From DASUPK01 sp963831605 (GTDB lineage Bacteria > Actinomycetota > Thermoleophilia > Solirubrobacterales > 70-9): 15,493 nucleotides of DNA. Below, piece by piece: positions 6,428 to 14,224 of this stretch. Under the pieces are notes generated by a model. The model was not told the origin of the DNA and made no database searches. It was given only the letters and a program-made list of their open reading frames with translations. Where the stretch lies: NCBI GenBank assembly GCA_963831605.1, contig CAWHQR010000006.1:1-15493 (forward strand), written 5' to 3'. The stretch's first letter is position 1; the number at the start of each line of letters is the position of its first letter. The translations under genes and the position numbers were made by a program.

Positions 6428-6562
6428 TCACTCTGAGTAGCGCCGGATCAACAACAGCATGCACCAGGCCAGGACCGCGAGGAAGACGAAGAGCGGGATC
6501 GCCCAGGTGAGGACGCCCTGGCCGGCGACCGTGATGGCGATGATGTTCGACGGGAGCGGCAT
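6428..6562 (-). CDS. 44-residue single-helix membrane protein in the oxidase operon
   Basis: An ATG at 6562-6560 sits 6 bases after a TAGGAGGG ribosome site (6569-6576), and the frame closes at 6428. The protein is one amphipathic lead followed by a hydrophobic helix (WAIPLFVFLAVLAWCMLLL) and the end IRRYSE. A longer in-frame ORF exists upstream but overlaps the ctaG end and lacks such a site. Size and topology resemble the tiny accessory subunits found with terminal oxidases, such as CcoQ or subunit IV types, but there is no recognisable motif. It lies between ctaG and the SCO-like gene, 16 bases after the ctaG stop, so it is surely co-transcribed. Its role as an oxidase subunit or assembly factor is inference. 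Confidence 0.7.
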   Translation of the reverse strand: MPLPSNIIAITVAGQGVLTWAIPLFVFLAVLAWCMLLLIRRYSE

Positions 6563-6578
6563 CCTGTTCCCTCCTAGG

Positions 6579-7443
6579 TCACTGGTTTCCGGCGAGCGCG
6601 CCTGCGCGAGGACCCGGGTCGCGGGCACGCTCGGGCTCCAGCCAGCGGTAGATGATGAAGATGATTGCAATCGTGAACGGGATCGAGCCGGGTACCCACA
6701 TCACCCCGGCGGCGAACTGCTGGTCGGTGAGCGCGCTGATCCCGCCGGGCCGGGTCGCCTCCGCCGCGTAGGGGGCGTAGAGCGGCGAGCTGGCGAAGGC
6801 GAGAACGATTGCGAGCAGCCAGCTGACCACCATCGCCGACGCGACGTACACGGCTCGGACTCCATCGGGGAGCGGCGATCGCCAGGGCGGCGAGTCGATC
6901 ACCCGCGTCCAGAAGAGCAGGCCAGTACCGAAGAAGAGCGCGTGCTCCGCTGCGTGAACGAGCGGAGAGCGCAGGGTCAGGTCATACGCGAACGGGATGT
7001 GCCAGACGGCGAGCGTGACCGAGAACAGCAGCCAGGAGGGAACCGGATCCCCGAGGAACCGCGCCGTCCGGCGCAGGCCATCCGACCAGCGGCCCTGTGT
7101 GACCTCGTGCGCGACCCACCGGCGAAGGCCGAGCGGCAGCCCCCGCCACATCCTGTTCCAAGGCCGGGCCAGCGCCAGCAGACGGAGGGGCGACGAGGAG
7201 CAGGAGCACGTGCTGGAGCATGTGCGCCCACTGGAGCTTTTCGGCCCAATCGTCGATCGGCGAGGCGAGCGCCACGACGACTGTGGCGAGCCCGGCGATG
7301 AAGGCCGCCAGGCGCCAGCGGCGGGCTGTGGATGGCTGCGGCCGCACCCCGCGGCCGGCCAGCCAATAGAGCAATGCGGCGAGGGCCACCCAGAGAAGCG
7401 CCGGGTCGGTGGTCCAGCTCAAGAGGATCGTCGCAGTGGACAA
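6579..7443 (-). CDS. ctaG: Cytochrome c oxidase assembly factor CtaG (caa3 type), frameshifted here
   Basis: This is a polytopic CtaG/CtaG_Bd-type protein (caa3 oxidase assembly, likely copper handling). The N-terminal part is in the frame starting at TTG 7443: LLSWTTDPALLWVALAALLY and SPIDDWAEKLQWAHMLQHV. The family sequence continues as LLALARPWNRMWRGL and VWHIPFAYDL in another frame. It goes on through VHAAEHALFFGTGLLFW, a region ending LYAPYAAEA, and GVMWVPGSIPF, to the stop at 6579. The switch falls at 7181-7190, within the minus-strand bases CCCCTCCGTC. Removing one base there gives a continuous 287-residue protein, the usual length, with about seven helices. The His-rich HMLQH and AAEHA motifs are kept. 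The start lies 3 bases past the ctaE stop. Either a sequence error or a recent mutation explains the shift. Confidence 0.88.
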
Positions 7444-7446
7444 AGC

Positions 7447-8061
7447 TCAGGACAGGTAGAGGATCGCCCAGGAGAGCACCCCGATGCCCGCCAGCAGGCT
7501 CCAGTAGAAGGCGGCGTCGGCCAGCCCGGCCGGCACGGTTGCCCCCTCCGCGCGTCGATTGCGCACCCCCTCGGCGAAGAGGATCTCGACCCAAAACATG
7601 GTGAGGATCACGAAGACGACGAAGAGGGTGGTCCAGCCGATGAATACGCTCGCGTAGCCGCCATCGGTCGGGCTGAAGTGGACGTTCGCGTACTCGAACA
7701 CCTGCACCACGCAGCCGGCGAGCCCGAGGACGAGTGCCGTCCCAGCCGCCGCCAGCCAGCCGCGCTTCTCACGCGCCGCCCAGGATGCGTAGGCCAGGAG
7801 CCCGGCGCTGACGGCGAAGAGGAGGACGATTGCGATCCCGTACCTCTGCGGCGGGTCGACGCCCGCCGGGCGCCACTCGTGACTGTTGTTGAGCGAGCGC
7901 AGATAGAAGTACGCGAACGCGAACGCCGCGAAGAACATGATCGTCGTACCCGCGATCACGCGGGCACCGAGCCAGAGGTTCCGCTCGTGGACCTCCGGCG
8001 GCTCGTCAAACGGCCCGTCCGCCGAGCTCTCTTGCTGTCCTCTTCCTGGGAGCTTGACCAT
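7447..8061 (-). CDS. ctaE: Cytochrome c oxidase subunit III
   Basis: This intact 204-residue protein is the short five-helix form of heme-copper oxidase subunit III. Visible marks are ERNLWLGARVIAGTTIMFFA, YFYLRS, EWRPAGVDPP, the helix VQVFEYANVHFSPTDGGYAS, and ILTMFWVEILF near the C-terminus. An approximately 25-residue polar N-terminus precedes the first helix. The ATG at 8061 directly follows the ctaD stop (8066-8064), which indicates translational coupling; no strong ribosome site is present. Subunit III stabilises the subunit I core and carries lipids near the oxygen path. It shows no frame disturbance, although the genes on both sides do. Confidence 0.93.
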   Translation of the reverse strand: MVKLPGRGQQESSADGPFDEPPEVHERNLWLGARVIAGTTIMFFAAFAFAYFYLRSLNNSHEWRPAGVDPPQRYGIAIVLLFAVSAGLLAYASWAAREKRGWLAAAGTALVLGLAGCVVQVFEYANVHFSPTDGGYASVFIGWTTLFVVFVILTMFWVEILFAEGVRNRRAEGATVPAGLADAAFYWSLLAGIGVLSWAILYLS

Positions 8062-8063
8062 CG

Positions 8064-9946
8064 TTATCCGGGTGCCGCCGCCGGTTCCTTCGTGGGTCTG
8101 GGCGGCGGGGGTGGGGTTCCGTAGTCATAGGGATCCGAGTCGATCACCGGAATCTTGTCGAAGTTGTGCACGGGCACCGGCGTCGGCAGCTGCCACTCCA
8201 GCGACTTGGAGTCCCAAGGGTTCGCCTCCGCCGGCTTGCGGGCGATCACAAGCGAGTAGAGGACGTTCGCCAAGAAGACCAGCATCGATAACCCGAGGAC
8301 GAAGGCGGACACCGACACCCAGATGTTGAGCGGCTGGAGGCTCGATGCGTAGGTGGACACTCGCCGCGGCATCCCCAGCAGCCCGGCGGCGAACAGCGGG
8401 CCAAATGTCGAGTTGAAGGCGATGAACATCGACCAGAAGTGGATCTTCGCCAGTCTCTCGTTGAATCGGAACCCCGTCATCTTCGGCACCCAGTAGTAGA
8501 TCGCCGCGAAGAACGTGAAGATCAGGCCGCCCATGATCGTGTAGTGGAAATGGGCCATGACGAAGAAGCTGCCGTGGGTGCTGACGTCGCTCGGGGTATC
8601 CGACAGGAATACCCCCGAGATCCCGCCGATGAAGAAGTTGAAGAACCAGGCCAGGCAGAAGAGCATCGGCACCGTGTAGCGGATCGTCGCCCTCCAGAGC
8701 GTCGCCATCCCACAGAGGAAGATGAATCCGGTGGGTATCGAGATCACCTCCGTGGAGAGCATGTAGAAGGGGCGCAGCGCGGAGTTGATGCCGCTCACGA
8801 ACAGGTGGTGCTGCCAGACGAAGAAGCTGAGCAGCGCGACGCCGAGCATCCCCGCCACCGCGAGGCGATAGCCCCAGAGCGGCTTGCGGGCGAAAACCGG
8901 CAGGATCTCGAGGAGGATCCCGAACCCGGGCAGGGCTAAGACGTAGACCTCCGGATGGCCGAAGAACCAGAACAGGTTCTCGAAGAGGTAGGGGCTGCCT
9001 CCCGAGGGCGCCTGGAAGAACGAGGTCTGCGCGGTCCGGTCGAGCCCCACCATCAGGAGGACGGCCGCCAGCACGGGCGCCGCGAGCACCATCAGGCCCG
9101 AAGTCGAGATAGCTCCCCAGCAGAAGATGGGCAGCCGACCCCAGGTCAACCCGGGCGCCCGCATCGTCACGATCGTCGCGATCAGGTTGAGCCCGAGGAG
9201 GGTCATCGAGACCCCGACGAGGATGAAGAAGATGATGTACGAGTCCATCCCCATGTTCGCCTGGTCGTTGAGTGGCCCGTAGCCGGTCCAGCCGGTGGGA
9301 AGGCCGCCGAAGAAGATGGCGCTCGTGAGGACCGCCCCGGCCGCCATCAGCAACCAGAAGGTGAGCGACTCGATCCGCGGGAAGGCCATCCGCTTCGCGC
9401 CGATCATCAGGGGCACGAAGTAGTTGGCGAACGGGCCGAGAACGCCCGAGGTCATGATCCCCATCATCATCGCCCCGTGCAGGCTGACGATCGTCAGGTA
9501 GTTGCCGGCGCCGAAGAGCTGGGGCGAGGGGCGGAGAAGCTCGGCCCGGATCAGCATCGCGTTCACGCCGCCGATGAAGAAGAAGAGGCCGATCCCCACC
9601 AGGTACTGCAACCCGATCACCTTGTGGTCGGTGCAGAGGCCGAAGTAGCGGCGGATGCCCCCTTCCTCGTTCTGATGGTGTGAGGGCTCCCGCCCGATCA
9701 TCCTCGACAGGGGGTACCGGAGATACCCGAGCCCCACCAGGAAACCGACGACGAAGAACAGATAGGCCAGGAAGAGCGCGATGTCGTTCTGCCCGGTGTC
9801 GGCGGTGTACTCGTAGTTGGTGAAATGGATCTGGTGGCCGAGCCACCAGCCGAAGTAGAGCGAACGATCCCGAGCAGGATCCCGCTGATCACGTTGAAGC
9901 GAATCAGGCCACGCAGGGGGGAACTGGCGGTCCGTTCGGTGCTCAT
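8064..9946 (-). CDS. ctaD: Cytochrome c oxidase subunit I (aa3 type), N-terminus frameshifted here
   Basis: Subunit I binds heme a and the heme a3-CuB centre. The first about 28 residues (start ATG 9946, site TAGGAGG) read MSTERTASSPLRGLIRFN and on to ILLGIV. The frame then shifts at about 9861-9870, and the rest continues as SLYFGWWLGHQIHFTNYEYT into an intact 557-residue frame. Adding one base gives 627 residues. In that numbering the ligands are H157 (SLHGAMMMG), H331 and Y335 (FFGHPEVYVL), H380/H381 (VWQHHLF), and H466/H468 (VMAHFHYTI). GHPEVY and STEVISIPTGF place it with the A1-type oxidases. The N-terminal two-helix extension before the usual core and the Pro-rich C-tail are notable. 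The ATG overlaps the ctaC stop (ATGA). Confidence 0.95.
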
Positions 9947-10770
9947 CCGGCCCTCCTATGGGGAGCGGGGTCGTAGTGGGACCTGAACTTGGGAAGGACG
10001 CCGGTCGCCGGGCCGAAGGCTGCCTGCTCGGCGTGGATCCAGGCGAGGAACGCAGCGTCGCTCACGACCTGCCCCGTATCGAACATGTGCCCGTGGCAAA
10101 GCCCGCAGAGCTCGGCGCAGCGAATCGAGAAGCTGCGGACCTCGGTCGGCTTGACATAGGCGACGTTGTCCACGCCCGGATTGGCATCAGCCTTCACACC
10201 GAGGTCGTGGGCCCAGAACGAATGGATCACGTCGAGCGAGGTGACGTGCAGCGCGACGTTTCGGTCGACCGGCAGCTCCAGGTGCGGGGTTCCCACCCCC
10301 CCGAAGGTCGGAAAGCGGTAGGTGAACGCCCACTGCTGGGCGATGACCTGAACCGGGAGCACGCTGCCCGACGGCTTGGCGACCGGGTCCGAGCCCTGGC
10401 CGCCGCCGGAGCCCTCGTCGAACAGCCGAACGGTTCCGTAGGTCGCCAGGAAGAGCACGATCGCGGAGGTGACCGCCAGCCAGGTCGTCTGTATGCCGCT
10501 GTCCCCGAGAATCGCGACTCCCTCGTCCGGCCCCTCGTCGCGGCGGCGGAATACGATCAGCGCGTAGGCGAAGTAGACGATCATCAGCACGGCGATGGGC
10601 GTCACGAGCCCGAGCAGGATCTGGTTGTCGGTCACCTGCCCCGAGGCCGCGTTGGTGCTGTTGCCCGGCGGCAGATCCGGCGCCCATACCAGGACCACGA
10701 TCGGCGTCGCGATGATGCTGAGCGCGGCCCACAGGATCAGGATTCGTCTGAAGTGTGGGGGCTCGGGCAT
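9943..10770 (-). CDS. ctaC: Cytochrome c oxidase subunit II
   Basis: This intact 275-residue protein has two N-terminal helices (about 10-30 and 50-74), a further hydrophobic stretch (about 95-112), and a C-terminal cupredoxin domain with the CuA centre. All CuA ligands are visible: H183 (SLDVIHSFW), then C218, E220, C222, H226 and M229 in RCAELCGLCHGHMF. It accepts electrons from cytochrome c on the outer face. The protein stops soon after the CuA loop and has no fused cytochrome c domain, so the enzyme is aa3 and not caa3. The residue before H226 is Cys, which creates a CxxCH string inside the CuA loop. The start ATG has only a weak GAGCGA site. The stop overlaps the ctaD start by 4 bases. 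Confidence 0.95.
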   Translation of the reverse strand: MPEPPHFRRILILWAALSIIATPIVVLVWAPDLPPGNSTNAASGQVTDNQILLGLVTPIAVLMIVYFAYALIVFRRRDEGPDEGVAILGDSGIQTTWLAVTSAIVLFLATYGTVRLFDEGSGGGQGSDPVAKPSGSVLPVQVIAQQWAFTYRFPTFGGVGTPHLELPVDRNVALHVTSLDVIHSFWAHDLGVKADANPGVDNVAYVKPTEVRSFSIRCAELCGLCHGHMFDTGQVVSDAAFLAWIHAEQAAFGPATGVLPKFRSHYDPAPHRRAG

Positions 10771-10782
10771 CGTCGCTCGGGC

Positions 10783-11446
10783 TCAGACCACGTGTAGGAA
10801 GCCGTCCATGTAGCCGATCGTCTGCATCGGGTCGCCGAAGCCAGTGAAGAAGCCGGCCGCTGCGCACGGCACGGAAGCACTGGCCAGCGAATCCAGCCGC
10901 CCTTGCCGGTGCGGATCGTGAAGGTGATGGTCTCGTGCGCCTGGCTGAGGGAGCACGGCATCTCCGAGCACTGCGTATGGGGCGTCATCGGCAACGCCCT
11001 TGATCGGGACGACGATCCCCAGCTCGGGCACCGTGAAGGTATGCGAGGCGGCGTCGGGGGAGATGTTCTTCACGGTCTTCCCGTCCAGCTACATGAATCC
11101 CGACGGTTCCCTGCACCTGCGAGAGGAACGGGTTGCGGAGCCCGCTCTCGCCGTCGAAGTTGAGGACGGTGATGCTCACCAGGGAGTGAGCGGGCACGTC
11201 GAAGGTCGTCGTGTGCTTCCACTGATTCCCCTCCCGCACGAGATAGGAGACCCAGGTCGGGTGTCCACCGAGCTTTCCGACTGCCGGGGTCGTGCCCAAC
11301 GTCAGCTGCGCCTGGGCCGGCCCGGTCTGCTGCGCCGAAACCGGCGTCGGAGAGCGCACGAGCTTGTTGACGTAAAGCCCGATCGCCAGGGCGACGATGA
11401 CGACCCCGGCAACGATTCCGAGCCACCGTACAGCAACGGAATTCAC
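10783..11446 (-). CDS. Membrane-anchored cupredoxin-like protein next to ctaC, frameshifted
   Basis: A GTG at 11446 follows an AAGGAG site at 10-base spacing. The protein has one anchor helix (WLGIVAGVVIVALAIGLYV), then a beta-rich domain. Its sequence is spread over four frame changes at about 11088, 10985, 10883 and 10872, each consistent with one extra base. Removing four bases gives 219 residues. In order are HPTWVSYLVREGNQWKHTTT, FDVPAHSLVSITVLNFDG, LDGKTVKNISPDAASHTF, VPELGIVVPIKGV, QCSEMPCSLSQAHETITF, IRTGKGGWIRWQCFVPCA and FGDPMQTIGYMDGFLHVV. The WQCFVPC...GPMQT/GYM ending is, from memory, typical of an actinobacterial cupredoxin-like family encoded beside subunit II. The Cys pairs and His could form a copper site or disulfides. 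It probably acts as an electron-transfer or copper-handling partner of CtaC. Confidence 0.75.
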
Positions 11447-11511
11447 ACCATTGACTCTCCTTCCACGTCGCCCCGAACGCAGAGAGCGCCCAGGCGCCGC
11501 AGGACGGGAAT

Positions 11512-11766
11512 CTATACCCGTGTCAAGACGCAGTGAGAAGTGACGCGCTCTCTGGGCCGAAATGCGCGGATCTCCCCCAGGGAGGGTCGATGACCGGGGA
11601 GCGGCTTGCTCGGTGGCTCCGGAGGTGGCCCAGCCCGGCCTCCGCCCCCGCCCCCGCCCCCGTCCCCGGCATCTTCGCCTCCCTCGTCGGCATCGAAGCG
11701 CAGCACGCAGAGCGCAAGGCCGATGAAGACGGCGCTGCCAAGCATCGACAGCAGGAAAACAAACAT
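11512..11766 (-). CDS. Small membrane protein with poly-Gly/Pro tail, head of the oxidase operon
   Basis: This 84-residue ORF begins at ATG 11766 with no clear ribosome site. Residues 1-22 are a hydrophobic helix (MFVFLLSMLGSAVFIGLALC), followed by RFDADEGGEDAGD, eight consecutive Gly, a Pro-rich stretch and a basic end. The short acidic-Gly-Pro layout after one helix recalls small ORFs I associate with actinobacterial oxidase clusters, but I cannot name a family. It is 65 bases upstream of the cupredoxin gene on the same strand. Since the surrounding DNA is full of single-base indels and this gene contains long G runs, the part after the poly-Gly may be in the wrong frame. The first 40 residues are the reliable portion. 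Confidence 0.45.
   Translation of the reverse strand: MFVFLLSMLGSAVFIGLALCVLRFDADEGGEDAGDGGGGGGGGRAGPPPEPPSKPLPGHRPSLGEIRAFRPRERVTSHCVLTRV
11641..11668 (-). repeat. G-rich tandem tract with G-quadruplex potential
   Basis: The minus strand carries four G-runs of four to five bases, separated by one to three bases, made of CGGGGG units repeated about three times. This fits a G-quadruplex pattern. It encodes the poly-Gly run of the small membrane protein, so coding repetition is an adequate explanation. Confidence 0.5.
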
Positions 11767-11784
11767 GCCCGAAAGTATGCCGCG

Positions 11785-13117
11785 TCAGCGGGCGGGCTGG
11801 TGCTCTGGTTCGCTCTCGCCCTTCGACTTGTGCCGGAGGTCCCAGTCCGGCCCTCCCACGGCTCCCGACTCGAGGCGGTAACGGCGGCCTCGGTCGCGAC
11901 CACTCCATCCTCCTGCAGACGGCCGATCTCGGCCATCGCTGAGGCCGAGCACGTCGGCGAGAACCTCCTCGGTGTGCTCGCCGAGCACGGGCGCGCGGCG
12001 CGCCGCGCAGGCGCTCGGCGTCGGAGAACTCGAGCGGCGAGCCCGGCATCAGGTAGGTGCCGACCCCGGGGTGCTCGACCTCCTCGAACATCGGGTTCGG
12101 CGGTCGAGCAGCGCGGGTCCTCGCTCGATCAGCTGGCGGAAGGTCTGGTAGGGGCCCCAGGAGACGCGGTTCGCGGCGAAGGCCTCGCGAACCTCGCCAG
12201 GTGCGCGCGGCGAACCAGGGGCGGAGCGATCGCCGCGATCAGGTCGCGCGCTTCGAAGCGACCGGTCTCGGAGCGAGATCGGGTCCGGTGCGCGCTCGAT
12301 GTCGCCGCAGGCCTCGTCGATCCCGGTCGCCTCGACCAGCGCCTTCCACTGGCGAGCGGTCAGCGCGACGACCATGACGCGGCGACCGTCGGGGGTGCAC
12401 GAAGTCGCGGCCGAACGCGCCGTAGAGATAGTTGCCGTCCTTCGCCGCGCTGCCGCCGAGGGTCGGCCTGCGGCGATGCGGCCGAGATTGCCGACCATCG
12501 CGAAGGCGACGTCGGAGAGCGCGAGCTTCACCAGCGACCCCTCGCCGGTGCGGTGCGGTGGCGGTCGGCGGCAAGCATGCCGACCGCCGCCATCTCGCCC
12601 ATCGCGACGTCCCAGGCCGGCAGCACGCTGTTGATCGGCTCCGTGAGCGCCGCGCGGACCGGTACCCAGGGGAAGCCGGTGGCGGCGTTGACCGTGTAGT
12701 CGACCTCGCTGGTGCCGTCGGGGTTGCCGGTCAGTGCGACCATGATCAGGTCGTCTCGCTGGTCTTGCAGCGCCTCGTAGTCGAGGGCGCCGCGCGCCGG
12801 GAAAGTTGGTGAGGAAGATGCCGCGTCAGGCCCCGGCGCGGTGATGAGTCTCGCGACGATCTCTTGCCCTCCGGCGCCCGCAGGTCGATCTGGATCGAGC
12901 GCTTGCCCTTGTTGAGCCGGCCCAGAAGAGGCTTTGGCCGGTCTCCGGCCACCGGCCAGCGGCCATAGTCGAGGCCGCCGCCGATCTGGTCGTAGCGGAT
13001 GACGTCGGCGCCGAGCTGGGCCAGCGTCATGCCGCCGAGCGGCGCGGCGACGAAGGCCGAGCCTTCGACGACGCGCAGGCCGGCGAGGATCCCCTTCTCG
13101 AGCCGCTCATACGGCAT
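11785..13117 (-). CDS. mct: CaiB/BaiF CoA-transferase family, 2-methylfumaryl-CoA isomerase (Mct), multiply frameshifted
   Basis: From ATG 13117 the frame reads KGILAGLRVVEGSAFVAAPL, GGMTLAQLGADVIRYDQIGG, GLDYGRWPVAGD and GLNKGKRSIQIDLR. The same protein continues in other frames as NPDGTSEVDYTVNAATGFPW, INSVLPAWDVAMGEMAAVGM, LKLALSDVAFAMVGN-like, DGNYLYGAFGRDF, RRVMVVALTARQWKALVEAT, ANRVSWGPYQTFRQLIE, FEEVEHPGVGTYLMPGSPLE, LGEHTEEVLADVLGLS and AEIGRLQEDGVVA. The order and wording match Chloroflexus-type Mct as I remember it. That enzyme moves CoA within mesaconyl-CoA from C1 to C4. Homologous sequence ends near 11895 and the first in-register stop is uncertain; 11785 is used as the outer limit. 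At least six single-base shifts are needed. It lies directly downstream of the hydratase gene, overlapping its end. Confidence 0.8.
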
Positions 13118-14134
13118 CAGCCCCACGAGGCGCCAGTCGAGCACGTCGCGTCTCCGCTCTCCGAACGCGCGCGCCTGACCCGCGAGCGCAGGTGGACGAG
13201 GCCCGCCCCCTCCGGCAGCGGTTCGCGCTCTCCGACGCTGACCTCGCTGTAGCAGGGTGTCGTCCTCGAAGACCGGGGCCGAGGTGATCGCAGGCGTGCC
13301 AGCCGACGATCGTGACCAGGATCGGCGGGACGCGCGGTGGCGCTGCGCCGCCGCAAGCCCGATCGTGTGGCCGCCGTAGACGAGCCGCCGCCATCCGCTC
13401 GCCCGCGTAGCGATCGTGGTGGGCAAGGCGACGTTGAGGGAGAGGCGGGCCAGCTCCGGCGCCGAGCTCACGACGTCGCCGCCCTCGATCGCCCGACGCT
13501 TCCCCCGCGCGAAGGTCCTCGAAGCGGGGACCGGGGACCGCACCTCGGTACTCGGTCGAGGCTCCAGCCGCCGGGACGACGCCGGCTACCGCCTCCGGGT
13601 CGAGCGCGCGCCGATCTCCTCGAAGTCGTCCGCGTGTCCGGTCTCGGCCCTCGGGTCCCGCAACGGCAGCATCGCGCAGCGAAAGAAGTCGAGGACCGCT
13701 CGCCCCTCCTGATCGCTCGTCCGGACCCTGAGGGCGGCGAGCCCGGTCGCGGCGCGGCCTGGCCGCGGCCGGTTCTGGCGCAGCCCGACGACCTCGGTCT
13801 GAGTTCGCAGCGTGTCGCCGATTGCACCGGATGCGGCGCAGGGCCAGGCCCCGGTAGAAGAGGTTGCCGATCACCCGCCGGGTGAGCCGGGTCGACTGGC
13901 CGATCGCGACGTCGCAGACCAGGCCCGGGTGCGACGATCGGCGTCCCGGCCCCGAGCACCCGGCCGCCAGCTCGGCGTCGAGCGGCAAGCGTGCAGACGG
14001 TCGCCGAGGATCGCCTGATGCACCGCCGCATGGCCCGCGGTGAGGGTGATCGCCGGCGCATCGTCGAAGCCGTCGCCGACCACGAAGTCCTCGAAATGTG
14101 GACCGTCGCTGACGATCCGCTGCCTCGCTTCCAA
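13107..14134 (-). CDS. MaoC-like double-hotdog hydratase, probable mesaconyl-CoA hydratase, multiply frameshifted
   Basis: The start is a TTG at 14134 with GAGGAGGAG immediately upstream. The first frame gives FEDFVVGDGFDDAPAITLTA and GHAAVHQAILGDR. The protein then hops frames: LPLDAELAA, VLGAGTPIVAPG, GLVCDVAIGQSTRLTRRVIG followed by NLFYRGLALRRI, IGDTLRTQTEVVGLRQNRP, AALRVRTSDQEGRAVLDFFR, and later ELARLSLNVALPTT, RLVYGGHTIGLAA, TIVGWHACDHLGP and VLDWRLVGLMP. Total length corresponds to about 342 residues, right for a double-hotdog MaoC hydratase. RLVYGGH and VLDW...LMP resemble mesaconyl-CoA (2-methylfumaryl-CoA) hydratase from memory. Its neighbour mct supports a C5 CoA-ester role; whether it acts on the C1 or C4 ester cannot be told. 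Frame changes occur roughly every 50-150 bases. Confidence 0.7.
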
Positions 14135-14224
14135 TTCTCCTCCTCGACGTGACCGCGCCGTCCCGATCCGAGGCTTGTGGCACGAGGCACGAGGCTAGCT
14201 GATTCGAGACTATGCTCGCGACGC
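14135..14224. promoter_or_regulatory. Divergent intergenic region between hydratase and lyase genes
   Basis: The 90 bases between the TTG start of the hydratase (minus) and the GTG start of the lyase (plus) must hold the promoters for both. TATGCT at 14211-14216 could be a -10 element for a nearly leaderless lyase transcript. I found no convincing -35 for it and no clear operator, so only the region is marked. Confidence 0.35.

Noticed and set aside
6997..8124. A 375-codon plus-strand ORF
   Set aside because: It is the antisense shadow of ctaG and ctaE in high-GC DNA. It is highly charged, lacks a ribosome site and has no motifs.
8125..9846. A 573-codon minus-strand ORF overlapping ctaD
   Set aside because: It is an out-of-frame shadow, full of Arg, Pro and Asp, with no domain. 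The ctaD frame carries all the heme-copper ligands.
10093..10107. CxxCH as a c-type heme site in subunit II
   Set aside because: C222 and H226 are needed as CuA ligands and the protein has no cytochrome c domain, so covalent heme here is unlikely.
9958..10797. A 279-codon plus-strand ORF antisense to ctaC
   Set aside because: Its composition is typical of an antisense shadow and ctaC is clearly real.
10985..12091. A 368-codon minus-strand ORF
   Set aside because: It is a chimera made by indels: its start is the C-terminal part of Mct and its end is the N-terminal part of the cupredoxin, joined through non-coding frame. It is not a fusion protein.
11533..12699. A 388-codon plus-strand ORF
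   Set aside because: It is antisense to the indel-broken mct gene, has low-complexity Arg/Ala content and no domain.
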